Below are positions 49,001 through 61,206 of a stretch of 64,000 bases of DNA, piece by piece. The DNA lies in the NCBI GenBank assembly GCA_004009845.1, contig RMBW01000025.1, forward strand, positions 186,001 through 250,000, given 5' to 3'. Within the stretch, counting starts at the first letter, position 1. Every line of letters starts with the position of its first letter. The DNA comes from Davidsoniella eucalypti. Lineage: Eukaryota; Ascomycota; Sordariomycetes; Microascales; Ceratocystidaceae. A model generated the notes under the pieces. It was not told the origin of the DNA. It searched no databases and saw only the letters and a program-made list of their open reading frames with translations. The translations under genes were made by a program, and so were the position numbers.

Positions 49001-49337
49001 ATGAACTCTGTCAACTTGTTATCTCAAAACATATATAACTAGTTCGAATAGAAACAAAAAATATATATACATAGAATAGAAGCATTGTTGGTATAGAAGC
49101 TATACAGAAAAACAAGGCAATCAAGTTAACATTAAAGCCAGTCATATATAAAGAAATTCAATGACTCGGAAAGTACCGTCTGGGTTCGGTACAATGTAAG
49201 CAACAAAAGGAAAAACAATTATAGCCACCGACTACGGGAAAAGAAAGGTGTATATCTCGGGGCAGCAGATAGTATTCTTAAATGTGATTGACAATTAAAG
49301 AATGAAAAAAGGTAGAAAAGAAGACATACTGGCACTT
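43025..49337. other. Gene-poor region of about 6.3 kb
   Basis: No recognisable gene. Nearest 43025 lies the promoter/leader of the F-box/LRR-like gene. A second repeat copy lies at 45605-45858. A small 82-codon plus frame (45176-45424) sits in a GC-richer patch but has no recognisable feature. The rest is AT-rich with A/T runs. Confidence 0.45.
45605..45858 (+). repeat. Dispersed repeat, copy 2, interrupted
   Basis: 45605-45659 and 45821-45858 align to 35294-35347 and 35345-35383. The 161 bp between them is absent from the other copy, so either an insertion occurred here or a deletion there. An AGT lies at both junctions. Most differences are transitions. Confidence 0.6.
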
Positions 49338-51756
49338 TCACCGATATGTTTTCTTTCCATTGGTCTTTGTCTTTTCTTTGCAATTGTTACAATACCACTT
49401 AGCTGGATAGTAAGGAAGAATAGTTAGCATTATTGTATCATGTGATATAGCGAATGTAAGATGAATCGGGATTATCTTACCATTTCCTTTAGGTGGAACT
49501 TTGAGCCCAACACATTCGAGGTGGAACCATTCACGCACACAATCGCCCGCATCACAAGCAATCATTGCACCGTAACTCACACCATTGCAGAAGCAATAAG
49601 TCGGTTCATTCATATCCTCGATTTCTTCTTCAACGATCGCAGTCGTCTCGCCTTCTTCTTCATCCTCTTCAGCTGTCACAGCTAGAGTGTGTGATTGAAG
49701 CGGCGTTGATCCCTTCTTGCTGCGCTTGGTATTGCCACTACCATTACTGCTGTTGCTGTAGTTGTTGCTGTTGGAGGTAGTGGTGATGTTGTTGTGGTTT
49801 TGGTTGTGGCCATGAGCATGAGTTTGTGTATGGCCATTGTTGTGATTGTTGGTATTGCTGCCATTGTCTTTGCCATTGTCACTATTGCGTGATCCTCGAA
49901 CACGAACCAAGGTATCTTGGAATGTAGCCAGTGACGGTGTTGATGGCTTGCTCACACGCCCACTCTTAGTCGTAGCCATCGGCAACGAGGGTTGAAGAAC
50001 AGGAGTTGTAGTATTACTACGTCCACTATCCTCACTCTTAGCCAGCGTCGATTCCCGCTTACGAGGTGACCCGGAAGGAACAACCGCCATGGGCTCCGCA
50101 GTCAAGATAGGAGTAGAACTACCACCAGACTCGCCCTCTTTCTTAATTTCGGGCTTCGGCGTGCCGTTGCTTTCTCGACCGCTTCGTGACTTAGAAACTG
50201 ATCGTGGGGGTAGTGCTACAAGTGGTGTGAGTTCAATCTCAGGAGTGATAGACGTTGTGCTATTTTCCTTATGGGAGGAGACAGAGGCACGGCGAGTTTT
50301 TCCGTTCTCTAGGCTGACGGCTGCGGTGGTGGTAGATGTTGTAGAGTTCTGTCGACCACGTTGTACGGGTGCACGTGGCGCTGAAGTCGGCTGTGGTGAG
50401 TTGTGAACGAATGTATTTTTAGGATCGGGAAGAGCATCGAGTATGGGAGATGAATCAGTTGATGTGGAAGCGGTAACGCCATTGCGACTGTGAGGCAGAG
50501 AAAAGAACCACTAGTTAGTAATGATCTAGATAACAAACACCGATTATACTGCTCCCAATGAAGACATACCTTTTTTTGGGTGGTGCCACTGCTGTTGTAA
50601 GAGCTTTCCGTTTTCTAGAGCCGTCAATTGTACTTGTCGCCGGACTTGCGGGCGATTTAGTCGACTTTGTGCCATTTGAGGCGGCGGTGGTATTATTAGT
50701 GGCAGATGGATTCTCGCTGGCTGGCGCTCCGTTGGTACCAGAAGTGGCAGCCTTTTCAGTCTTGCGTCTCTTAGTCGCTGAAGTGCCATTCAAAGCTGTA
50801 CCACTAGTAGAGGAGATACCAAGCCCAACTGGCGCCGGAATGCTTGCAGATGAATCTGGGGCCCTGCGCGACTTGGTCTTCTTGGAATCTTCGAGCTGCT
50901 CGGCCTCCTGTTGTTGCTGCTGTTTCTTATCCTTCTTGGCTTGGACAGCCTGTTTCCGAGCATCACTGCGCGCCGCAGCCTCTTCGGCCGCTATCAAGGC
51001 GGCTGCGGATATGTGATCCCGACGCCGGCCATCCTTGGCTCGGTTTTCGGGATACGCCCAGTGATTGTTGCTTCCCCATTTAGCCTCGTCGCAAAACTCG
51101 GCTTCAACGTGAGGCCAGACGTTGTCCATACGCAAGAGATGTTTCTGGAGCGAGTCATTTGCAGTAGAGATAACGTGGTTCTTTTCCTCAAGCGCTACCA
51201 GCATCTCCTTAATCTGGGCCATAGTGTTGAGGAATAGCTTTCGCCGTTCAATGTTCGAATCGGCGCAAACACTCTCGTCATATCCCGGGTCACCGGGCGG
51301 ACCACCAAGTGTGTTGGGAACTGGTGTTGGCTCGTAATTAAGGAAGGCTTCGGCACCGGCAATCACACCTTCCATGCGGTCAGCCACACGGGGAGGGTAT
51401 TGCTTAGACTGTGGCATCGGAGCATTGAAGCACGCATCTGTCTGTTCAAAGAGCTCTTCCTCTGGCGCGTAGATTTTGGCGTCGACTTCCTTGAGCAGGG
51501 TGAAATGGCGGACTAGCTCCTTAGGCAGTGCTGTCAAGGCATCGGCGAGATGGGTCACGGCAGGAAAGATGTCGATTGGCTGGTCTAGCGAGCCGAGGGC
51601 AGCGTCGCCATCTTTTCCAGTACCGCCAGTACCCCGTTGGCCGCGAGCAGGGTCTGTCCGCGCTTGGCGGGCGGGCTGCGACCGGCGGTTCTGGGCCGAG
51701 GAAATCACAGCAGAGGCCATGGGCTCGGGAGTCGCTGCAGATTTGGAGGCCTTCAT
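49338..51756 (-). CDS. ING-family PHD-finger protein (Pho23-like)
   Basis: Reader subunit of histone acetylase or deacetylase complexes, Rpd3L if Pho23-like. Exons 51756-50570, 50487-49481 and 49402-49338 encode 752 aa; introns are 82 bp (GTATGT, CTAAC, CACAG) and 78 bp (GTAAGA, CTAAC, CCAG). The ING N-terminal domain spans about residues 60-215: 'VTHLADALTALPKELVRHFT', then 'FLNTMAQIKEMLVALEEKN'. A Lys/Gln-rich linker and a very long Ser/Thr/Asn-rich region follow. The C-terminal PHD finger is C4HC3: 'YCFCNGVSYGAMIACDAG', 'CVREWFHLECVGLKVPPKG', then 'AKWYCNNCKEK' supplied by the last exon. ING PHD fingers bind H3K4me3. Pho23 is suggested by size and fungal context; Yng1 or Yng2 are less likely. 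Confidence 0.88.
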
Positions 51757-52829
51757 AGCAGGCGACTAGTCTTTGTGTGGATAGGCGGGAAGAGGGAAGA
51801 TAACGCGTTTGTGTATGCTTGCTAAGTATGATTGTGATATATGTGTGTGTGTATGTTTATACAATCTCGGGTCCGAGAAGAAGCTACGGTCGGGTCGAGG
51901 ATATCGAGTCGGGAAGGAGCTATTTTGAGATGGGACTCGTCAGTCGAGCAAAAAGAGGCAGGAAAACAAGCTCGTCGATGGCCCAGGATGGGATTGCGGC
52001 GGAATGGTCGATAAAGATGATGTCGGGGATGTTCACGCAAACATATTTATTCCAATGAAGCTTCGGAAAGAGAAACAGACCGTCATGCGAGCGGTTAATA
52101 AGCAGTAGAGCAGCCAAATAAAAAACGGGGAGGACTCTTCGCAAATGGCGGGCTAGAAGAACTTTACGTGGGAAAAAGAAAAAAATGCAAGCCGAGTCGG
52201 CTTTGTGGTGACTACTTTACTTGAGCCATTGCAGCCAATAAACAAACTGAACCTCTGGTGCCCTTTTACGACCCTTCTCTACTACTTTTGCGCTTCTACT
52301 TTAATTTTCTGAGAGCTAGCTTCTATGTACTACTAGGCCCAATCGGGACTGTGGCTGGCCAATCATCAGCCATTATGCTAACAGTATTATCGACCAGCAG
52401 ATAAGCCACAGCAGCCACAGCAATAACAACGCACTGTACAATACCACTTCTAGGAGCTTGATTACTCTATAGCCTGACCTCATGGCAGTGCCTACCAATG
52501 TATTCACTGTGACGTCGTTGCAAGTCAGTTTGCAACATACGATGTTCTACTCTATGGCTAGTTTACCACATTACCCATAAAATCAGAAAGCCTATAGTTG
52601 TACAGGCGTCAATGGTTCATTAATTTTTAATCTCTAGATACAAAAACAAAGAAAAGGAAAAGGAAAAGAACCCAAAAAGAAGGTAAAAAGCCACAGCTTG
52701 CTTTAGATTCGGACATGCAATTTCTCTAAATTACCATTTAAACACCCAAATAAACGCCGGAAAAGGGGAAACTTGACAAGATGCAACCGTGTGGTATGAA
52801 TCTTTGTAAACGAAGCTCTATATGTATTC
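51757..52829. other. Spacer between ING gene and cis-prenyltransferase
   Basis: About 1.1 kb holding the ING promoter and the 3' end of the downstream minus-strand gene. No further coding evidence. Confidence 0.45.
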
Positions 52830-53959
52830 TCAAGCAACAATGCGGCCCGAAGCCGATCTGCTGCGCTTGAGAGGCCGCTCATCACGCGCCTTCTGCTTTT
52901 GCTTCCACTGCCACTCGAGCAACACTGGTAGAAGTTGGCCCATGCCGAATTCAGGCCAGTAGCAAGTCAGGAATGCCATGTAGGTGTCCTGATGGCACTG
53001 CCACAGCATGAAGTCACTTAATCGCTCGACACCACTAGTGCGGATGAAAATATCCAAGGGGGGGTTATCGCCCGTGTATGTGTGGCTGTTGATAGTCTCG
53101 TCTGTGATTGACTCTGGGTTGGGTAGGCGGTTATGGCTGCGTCCGCTCATTGAAGGGGGGGAATCGGGTGGAAGGGTTGTCGCAGTCGATGCGGCGTCAT
53201 CGATATCCGAGTGTGTCGAGGGTGCCGGACTGGTGTCGCGAATCGTAGGCAAAGTTTCTCGCGAGTCTAGGTGCTTCGACAGCACTTTTTGGGTGATGCG
53301 CGAAGGCGAAAACATGGTATTCTTCTGCGCAGGGCTCAGATACTCCTTCACAGTTGAGCGCACGGCGGTCGTGATTTCCTCGCGCGATGTGTAGGGGAAG
53401 CAGATGTTGAGGACGGCCATCTTATTGTTCTTGGTCATTTCGACGGTGCGCTCGACGACCTCCAGAACATCGGAGCGTAGTAGGTTTCGAGGGCCCAGGA
53501 CTCGTACCTTGGCGCCATAGCGATCAAGTAGGTCGCCGTGACGGCCTAGTTGCTCCAGCTTAACCTTGGCCAATTGCATCAGGCCATCGACCTCATATTT
53601 GGGGCGGTTGAAGTTCTCGATACTAAAAGCGTAGACGGTTACAACCTTAACTCCTATCTTATAGAGTATTTCGAGGGTCTAGAGACAGATATGTGTTAGT
53701 TCAAGATGCAAACTAAGACAGGAGGCACATGGCATACTGTAGCCAGAGCTTCAAATCCGTGATGATGGCCCTCAACGGTCTCCATACGCTGCGCGCGAGC
53801 ATAGCGACGGTTGCCATCCATGACTATAGCGACATGCTGCGGAATGGGGCCTTGGCGGATAGCGCCGATGAGCATTTCATGGAGCTTGCCCACGGCCCAT
53901 TCGACAGGCGGCGAGCTTCGGACCCATCGGCTTAGGTGAGTAAGATACGGATCAGACAT
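52830..53959 (-). CDS. RER2: Cis-prenyltransferase (dehydrodolichyl diphosphate synthase)
   Basis: Condenses isopentenyl diphosphate onto farnesyl diphosphate to make dehydrodolichyl diphosphate for protein glycosylation, at the ER. Exons 53959-53738 and 53678-52830 encode 356 aa; the 59 bp intron has GTATGC and CTAG. Landmarks are '[16 protein letters not shown]' with catalytic Asp48, '[20 protein letters not shown]' across the splice, '[12 protein letters not shown]', '[12 protein letters not shown]' and '[20 protein letters not shown]'. A Ser/Pro/Asp-rich insert (about residues 205-265), common in fungal homologues, precedes the last motif. The C-terminus is basic; it lacks the RxG motif of Nus1-dependent partners, as expected for a Rer2/Srt1 catalytic subunit. 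RER2 versus SRT1 is not settled. Confidence 0.92.
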
Positions 53960-54517
53960 TTCGATTATCGAATTTCGAGCTAATAGCCGGTGCGGCTATG
54001 TGACGTGATGTAGGTTGTGGTGTCAAGGCGACAGGTTGTGTTGCGCTTTGGGAAACGAGCCTGTTCGGTATTTACTCAAAAAGTGTATGCAAACACTTCG
54101 GCTTGTCGGGACAAGTGGATTTTAGCAGCTTTTGCCGCTTGAAAAAAAAAAATGGCGTCGAATAGAGATAGCTCTAAATTATAGCTGCTTTTGGAAGCAA
54201 ATATTGGATCAGAAAAAAGAGAACAGGCGACACAAATAATTGAAGCCTCTTCCTCTCCGGAATAGAAGAAACAACTTGTCAAGCTGAGGCCTTTCTCACG
54301 ATTATCACATGAAGACCTTCTCGTAAAGACACGCGGCTCCTACAAGTCAGTCAAGCTCAAAAACTTACTAGGATTGATTAACTGTAGCCTTGTTTGGAAA
54401 GTACGTTCGTTAGGGTTAAACAGCGCCTATGAGTGGCAAACCCTGGTAATAATAAAAAAGCTGTTTGTTTCACTTGGTACTCATGGCTTCTGATGTCCAA
54501 AGTGTCCTCTTTTTTAA

Positions 54518-55148
54518 ACTTTGTACTTCAGTACCGGGTCTTCAAAAAGGTACCTCGCCCACAAAAGACTAAGTACTCCTCGGTCTTCAAAAGCTGCCAG
54601 CTGGCAAAGTACAGTTTTTTTTTCGTCTAGCTATCAAAATGTCATATGAGTGAATTTTAAGCTAAAAATAGAATTTGCAATGCTTTAGCTCCTGTTTATT
54701 GCCTATAAAAACATACATGTATACCAAAGCTTCTAGAATGTATTTGATGCCCACAGAAAAGATGTGAAAATGGAACTAAAACCTTCCAAAAGACAAAACC
54801 AGAGCATAGACGGTAGTCATTCGCTGCTTAAGCCAGAGCATCAGCTGCCTGCATAATCAGATCAATGGCCTATAACAATCTATGTTGAAGATATCGACGT
54901 CAGACCCAGCCAGAGAGCAGCATAATACATGTGATTGCCGAGGAATAATGGATAATGTGTTCTGTATGTAAGAAAAAAATTGAAACAAAAATGAGATTGA
55001 TATCTCGATTGAAGATGTCCTTGTGAAATAAAGGATGTATGGCACTTTGCCAGCTGGCAGTTTTTGAAGACACAGTGAGGAGTACTTAATCTTTTGTGGG
55101 CTAAGTACCTTTTTTGAAGACCCTGCTATTTGTGCTGAAGTACAAAGT
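54518..55148. mobile_element. Non-autonomous inverted-repeat element (MITE/foldback-like), about 0.63 kb
   Basis: Left arm 54518-54611 and right arm 55044-55148 are near-perfect inverted copies. Both contain, from the outer end inward, ACTTTGTACTTCAG, GGGTCTTCAAAAA, CCCACAAAAGA, AAGTACTCCTC, TCTTCAAAA and CTGCCAGCTGGCAAAGT. The right arm is slightly longer by small insertions. The interior of about 430 bp has no transposase-like frame. No target-site duplication was obvious. It sits in the divergent promoter region of the RER2 and DSC2-like genes. Confidence 0.8.
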
Positions 55149-55359
55149 CCTTGAATCTCTTGGCTGAATTGGTCGCCGTTACTCACTACTATCATTATAT
55201 ATTTGCCTTTTCCATCCACCAAATCTCCGCACATGGATTCATAGAGGTAGAATCTACGCCCACGCGTGACATTCAACTAAAGAAATCTCATAATAAGAGT
55301 CATAGCTAGAGTCTTAGCTAGACTTCCAGTGCTTCTAGCCGCATACAATTCAAAGCCAG

Positions 55360-56240
55360 ATGTCGTTCACAAACACGCCTGTGACCAAGTTTATGGTCAT
55401 CGGCCTAGTAACATCTTCAATTGCTGCGAGTCTGTTCGATGCCAAACATTTTCTGTATATCCTCATCGATCCTCATCTATGGCGGTATCGGCAGTTTTGG
55501 AGGCTTCTTACCTACCAGTTGAGCTACTCTAACTCAACTGAGGTCATGTTTGCCTGCATGACCCTCTACAACATGCGCATTGTTGAGCGCTTATGGGGGT
55601 CTCGGAAATATGCCGTAAGTCTGCTTTGTTGTCTCTTATACATATATAATCATCATACTAATCACTACCAATGTAGTCCTTTGTGCTTGTGACGTCAATG
55701 TTCACAGTCGTCATCCCGCCATTCATCCTGGCCTTCTTCTTGAGGACGCTCACAGGCGGAGCTTTCAACTATCTTCCAGCTGGGCCAACGCCTATCATCT
55801 TCGCTATCTTGGCCCAGTACCACATTCTGGTGCCTCATCTGTACCAATATCACGTCGCCGCTGCGCAAAGCGATTCTCCTTCTGGCCTCCCGCCATCGGG
55901 GGGCTTCACGCTATCTGACAAGTCGTACCGGTATGCTCTAGCTCTTCAGCTAGCCACACAACAGATGCCGGGCTCTATCTTGTGTGCTGTGGTTGGTTGG
56001 ATGGTGGGATATGCATGGAAGGACTTTATGCCGACCGCTCTTGTGCGCTGGAGACTTCCGGGATGGATGGTCGGCTTGTCTTCACAGAAGCGGGGCGCCG
56101 AGTTTGAAGGCCTTCGTCGTAGACTTGAGGGAGAAGATTCGGCCACAGCGACAGCCAGTGGTGCTCAGCTTCAAGAGAACGAGGCGGGGCAGCGCACGAT
56201 GAGACAGCATCTCATGGATAATATGGGTGTTAACATATAG
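55360..56240 (+). CDS. Rhomboid-like pseudoprotease, DSC2/UBAC2 type
   Basis: Probable membrane subunit of the Golgi Dsc E3 ligase complex (Dsc2/DscB, related to UBAC2), which in fungi cleaves SREBP or degrades membrane proteins. Exons 55360-55614 and 55677-56240 encode 272 aa; the 62 bp intron is GTAAGT...TGTAG. Visible parts are an N-terminal membrane segment, 'DPHLWRYRQFWRLLTYQLSY', 'MFACMTLYNMRIVERLWGSR' (family hallmark), 'SFVLVTSMFTVVIPPFILAF' and further hydrophobic segments. No rhomboid Ser/His catalytic pair is visible. The C-terminal region after the membrane part is short, ending 'MRQHLMDNMGVNI', so a full UBA domain seems absent or cut short; another exon could exist downstream. 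The TIR element lies in its upstream region. Confidence 0.75.
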
Positions 56241-58328
56241 AAGAGCGTTTATGTACATATATAGCCTTAGTTTAACGTTTTGAGCATTCTTGCAGTCAAT
56301 TTATCATCATCTACATTCCAAACGAATACATGCCACGTCGTTCGTTCCAGCATAAAGTATCGATTATTGATGGCAGCAGAATAAGCTTACTTGGGTGAAT
56401 AAACGTAGTTATGCTGTCAGAATGCATACTGTGATGGTATTATACATGCACAAACTAGCTTGCACAATCCTCCAGCGACCTTTGAGGGGAATGCATGTTG
56501 ACATAATGAAGTTGATCACGCTGGCTGCCATGGATTTGAGCCCGGCAGACGAGAACAAATACCTAGAAATGTAGAGATGAAGCTAGATATGATCTCCAAG
56601 AACCGATTCGTATCGACTAGGAGAACATAATTTGACGACAGGCTTACGACCAGAACAGCATGAGCTGGCCATGAAAGCCCTTGTATAATACTGAACAGGT
56701 GCAGGCTAGTCCGAACTCTCTGCAAAGCCACCGCTTAGGCGAGACCAGGTTAGCTCTTGGTGGACGCCTGTGTGCCCTTGGAAGTTGGAAGGACATTAAG
56801 AGCCTGGGGGAGACAAGCCCCCCTCTAGGGCTCTTGCTTCTTAATGGTCAGGGAGTTAAATGGGCAGCAAAAAACCTTTGGGTTATTGTAATTGTAATCT
56901 TATCCGAGAGCACTATCTAGGACGATATCGCTGGTGGAAATAGAATGATATGGCCGTAGAATATCGAGCTGGCGAGAGATCTGTAACACTTTTCATCTTA
57001 TTGAAGTGGTTGCTAGTCCAACCCGCTAACAAACAAAAACATTGTGGCAAGAGAGCCCCAAGTCGAGACACTAAGAGAAAGAAAACAAATGAAATTGTAC
57101 ATACATATGTACAAGTCTAGCCTTTATATCTTTCAGGCAACACATTAGCTGCCTGAAGGATCAATGGATTCCCGAACGGCACGCTTGAGTAGTTTCTTGA
57201 TTTTGTCTGCTGCCACTTGTGTAATTCGACCTACGAGGTCATTGTGGGAAGCTACCCGCCCACACACCCTTTAATTTTACCATCCACCACACTCCAACCC
57301 GAATGATGACTGTTGTTTATGAACTTCGCGCCTTCTGTTTTGATTTTGAATTTTTTGAGAGGGCAGTGAATTTTTGAATGGAGATTCTAGATTTCTCTCC
57401 ACTCTAGATCTTGACCTTTGTTTTTTCTCAATATCAATTTTCCCCCCCTTTGCTCTAGCCGTTGGATGATCATCACGATTTTAAGACTTTGCTTTGTCTA
57501 CAGTTTTAGCTTGCTTATTCACTGCATTGTTTTGCATTGTTATTTTACCCCAAAAAGGTTGAGCCTTTGTTTATGTGATACTACTTTACTGATACAACAA
57601 CATATCTACTGACATTACTGCTATTTTGCTGCCACGGCTCAAGCTACATCTAGCTAGTACGACGGCATTGTTTTCTCTAACTCTGCTTCTATCGAATTCT
57701 GGGTTTTCTCGCCTGAAAATCCTCTCATCGAGTTTATTAAACCGACGGACTTTCTTTGCTACTATTACTTTTACTAGCACTGCTACCCTCAATCCACCTA
57801 TAACAACATCGTCTTGAGCAAGATTAGCCCGTTCTGGCACCGTATCCTGTGTGCTGACTTCCTTGCTTTTTATTTTCATTTTTCGGCTGGTTGTCTCATT
57901 TGGCAAAAGCCATTTGTCTACTTATATAATCACTTCTCTGAAGTTGGGTTTTATCGATCCGCACCGAGACTGCAAATAGAGCTGATCAAACTCAATTCCA
58001 GGCTCGCAACCCCAAACGCCCAGAGGCTTTCGCAGCTTGCCTTGATTCGGCTATTGGCCCCACTGGACGATATATACCCCTGATCTGGTAAAACGACTAG
58101 GTCAAACCCGTGAAAGCGTGTGCTGCGAAATTGCCTGGAGCGGGCTTGTGACAGTGGAAGCAGGAAAAAGGCCCCTGGAAGCTTTGGAATTGCTGCAATT
58201 GGCATTGAAGGAGGGGTCCTGTCGCGTTCCTGGAGACGGTAATATTGAAGAAGCTGGAGAAGTTGGTTGCGCCGCTGCTTAATACTCGAAATAACACGAG
58301 ACAGCCGGGCTGTTTTCCCTTGGAGATC
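56241..58328. other. Intergenic region and probable long leader of the next gene
   Basis: About 2.1 kb. Contains a GC-rich stretch at 56690-56870 with a GGGGG...CCCCC hairpin potential near 56800-56822. Pyrimidine-rich sequence and short frames at 57410-58330 look like a 5' leader with uORFs. Confidence 0.45.
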
Positions 58329-60743
58329 ATGGATTCTGCCGCTGCTAATAATTCCCGAGACCCTTTTCGCTTCTCTCTCTTGGTCGAGGTCGATGATAAT
58401 TCTTCTTCCTCTCAAGATTCTAGTCGCTGCGGAAGCTCTCTTAGCTATTGTTCCTGGGACAGTCAAGTAAACAACACCCATAACAACCACCACACCAGCA
58501 GCAATATCAAGCACTCTGTCTCCAGTACCGACGACACTCTTGATGAAGGTCTTTTAGACGGTATCAGAAACCTATCTATCGATATTCATAAGAACATCAA
58601 CAACCCACAGACAACCAACTTTGCCAGCACCTGTGCTTTCATTCCAACTACAGAACATCCAGACCAGCGCCGTTTTTTGGTTCCTTATAACTCGCGTGTA
58701 TATAGTACATCTGCGTATCCGGCTTCAGACTCGTCGAGCATCGCTTGCACAAGTACAGACCTGCGCCCACACTCGCCAAGCGAGCTATTAAGTTATAGTA
58801 AGTTGTAGCTCTAGAGTGTTTGTCACAAACTCATGAGTGTTGTCTGCATGACAGACGTGCATTCTGATTTATGTGTCGACTTACTGACATAGCATTATCA
58901 TATAGACAACCACTTGCGCCCACTAGACTTTGTGAACTTTGACAACCTACCAAAACCCTCGCAAAATTCGGAAGAGACGCTAAAGTGCCACTCTGGAGGT
59001 CAGTACCAGGCGGTGATTGCTGTGCCTGTGCGCGATAAGAACCACGAATTCAACTGTTTCGCCGACCCAAGATCTCTCGTTGTGCGACACGCTACCGAAG
59101 AAGACCAGTACTCGCTGTTTTACGGTGTGACCCTTGTAGCAAATACGCAGAATGTTCGATCTCAGGATCAAGTGAATGGCGATGGGAATTCGGACCCGGA
59201 CTTTAGTTCCCATGGTTATTATGGCGAAGGCAGAGACGGTAGAGATATGAATTGTTATACTGATGAGCCTGTGACCTTGTTAGCTACGCGGTTAGGCAAA
59301 GACGACGATATTTTTCAGCAGCACCCTTCATTTTACCGTAAAATGACTGAGACTGCAACAAACTACCCTTACGCCCAAGCATTTTCAGTCCCCATTGAGC
59401 ACGAAGATCAACCGCCCTCATACGCAGAAGCTGTTCCTTCTTCAGTTCTCAACAACGATAGTATTTCTAGACAAGAGCAACTTCCTGTCACTAAGATGCC
59501 TAACCTACATAGCCCGATCATGACCAGCACCACTAATGCCATGCCCCGCATCGAAGATTCGGTCGAAGAATTAGACAAGCTTGATGACGAAATCGAGGCC
59601 ATTGATGTGCAGTTCAATGGGATGATGACATCTACTTCTGCACCTAAGGCCAAGGAGGGAACACCCTCTAGCGAAGGCACATTAGTCAAGCGTGCCACTA
59701 GTACAACAAAGAAGTATAACACTGTTGGACGTATCAAGGCTAAATCGGATGTTCCTCAGCAAGATATACGCAGGAGTAGTTCTCTTTCGATCCATAAGTC
59801 ACTGCAGGAATCGCCTGCCATTGGTGTAGAAGATAAGTCAACGAAGCGACGTAGTGTTGTGGTACGTCCGAATAGTCTTCTACCGCCCAAACAACTAGCC
59901 AAGTCGAGTAAACCTACAACCATCGCCGACTTTGAGCTTCCCGGTGTTGCAGTAAGCCGTCGCCTCAAGGAACAACGCGAGGCACGTCTGGCTGCACAGC
60001 AAGATCAACAGCAGTCTCCTCCACAGGACACAGCATCTCCTCGCGTATCAACACCCAGCATTCGCCGAGCCAAGTCTACCAAGCGTCTGACGATTCCCAA
60101 CTTTGAGCTTCCTGGTGAAGCCATCTCCAGACGCAAGAGACAGGAACAAGAAGACCGCATTCGCAAACAAGAGGAGGAGGAGCACAAGACACGCCAGTTC
60201 AAGGCACGACCTATTCCGTCTAGCATATACGGCGGAAACGCCAGTTCTCGTGGGCCTCGCGAGACGATTGCTAGTAGAATTCGACAGGGAAAGCCGGCAG
60301 ATGACGACCAAGGCTCAATGAAACAGTTTTCGACACCGAAGAGGGCATCGATCTTGCCGGCTCAGGGCCGCTCAACACCGAGAGCATCAAGTCCGGTTGC
60401 GGCTACACCACGTGGTCGCAACCTTAACCACCAAGAGTCTTTAGAGCACCTCAGTCGCGGAACATCGTCATCTACGACAGGCCAGCGTAGTACCATATCG
60501 ACCGAAGACCTACAGGTCCAACGCCAGCGTGGCAAAGAAATTGTTATACAAGACAGCCAGCTATCTCGCACCAAAGAACAGGAGCGTAAGAAGCGCGAGC
60601 TGGTAGCCAAGCTTGCACGTGAGGAAGCAGCAGAGAGGTCTCGACAGGCTAGTCGCGATTGGGCAGAAAAGAAGCGTCGGAGGGAATCTCTGGCCTTATC
60701 AGCATCCCGGGCCGCTTCGGCGAATTACTCGACTGGGCCTTGA
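58329..60743 (+). CDS. Large unknown protein with PPxY motif and repeated FELPG motif
   Basis: Exons 58329-58797 and 58906-60743 encode 768 aa; the 108 bp intron has GTAAGT and ATAG. The family is not recognised. The N-terminal 150 residues are Ser/Asn rich. A middle portion has ordered-looking sequence ('QYQAVIAVPVRDKNHEFNCF' around residue 190). A 'QPPSYAEAV' PPxY motif near residue 326 could bind Rsp5-type WW domains. Two copies of a motif, 'TIADFELPGVAVSRRLKEQR' (about 495) and 'TIPNFELPGEAISRRKRQEQ' (about 552), are each followed by charged helix. 'FKARPIP' (about 588) resembles a TPX2-like motif. The C-terminal 70 residues form a Lys/Arg/Glu-rich helix. A cytoskeletal or scaffolding role is conceivable, not shown. 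Confidence 0.75.
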
Positions 60744-61206
60744 TATAGAGGAACAAAAATGTGCCCGAGACATGCACGTCATGACGCAATACTTTTTTTT
60801 TCTCATAAAAATTCACATCAAGGCACAGTTTTGGGTGGCGAGAGCAGCGAGAGTTGTTTAATGCGATATTTTTATTCATCTGGGTGTTAGTGTCGGCGCA
60901 GTTTTTGCTATTATTGTATTGCGGATTGTTTTGGAGTAAACTGGACATAAAGTATGATAGGGGCGTTTTGTATTTGTTTTTTTCTTGGAGTTGGAAGTAT
61001 GTAATATCCCGTGATTAGCGTCCTGTCGGATCAGATCAATAAATAGTATCGTTACTGTGGATACTTGTCTGTCGAGTAGAGCTATATACTACTATACGTG
61101 AAATGAAATGTGAACTGTATAAAGCAATGTCTGGGCTCTGCATCGTCTTTATCTGCTTCACCACTCATTCTGCTGCAGTGCCACATTACACAACCAAAAG
61201 GCCAAG
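60744..61206. other. Spacer with uORF before the carboxylesterase
   Basis: About 460 bp. A 27-codon uORF starts at 61127 and its TGA overlaps the esterase ATG as ATGA (uORF 61127-61210). Its product starts 'MSGLCIVFICFTTHSAAVPH', hydrophobic like a signal peptide but in another frame. Confidence 0.5.

Noticed and set aside
54857..55276. 139 aa minus frame across the right arm of the TIR element
   Set aside because: It crosses the element boundary, so it is not a unit under coding selection, and it does not resemble a transposase.
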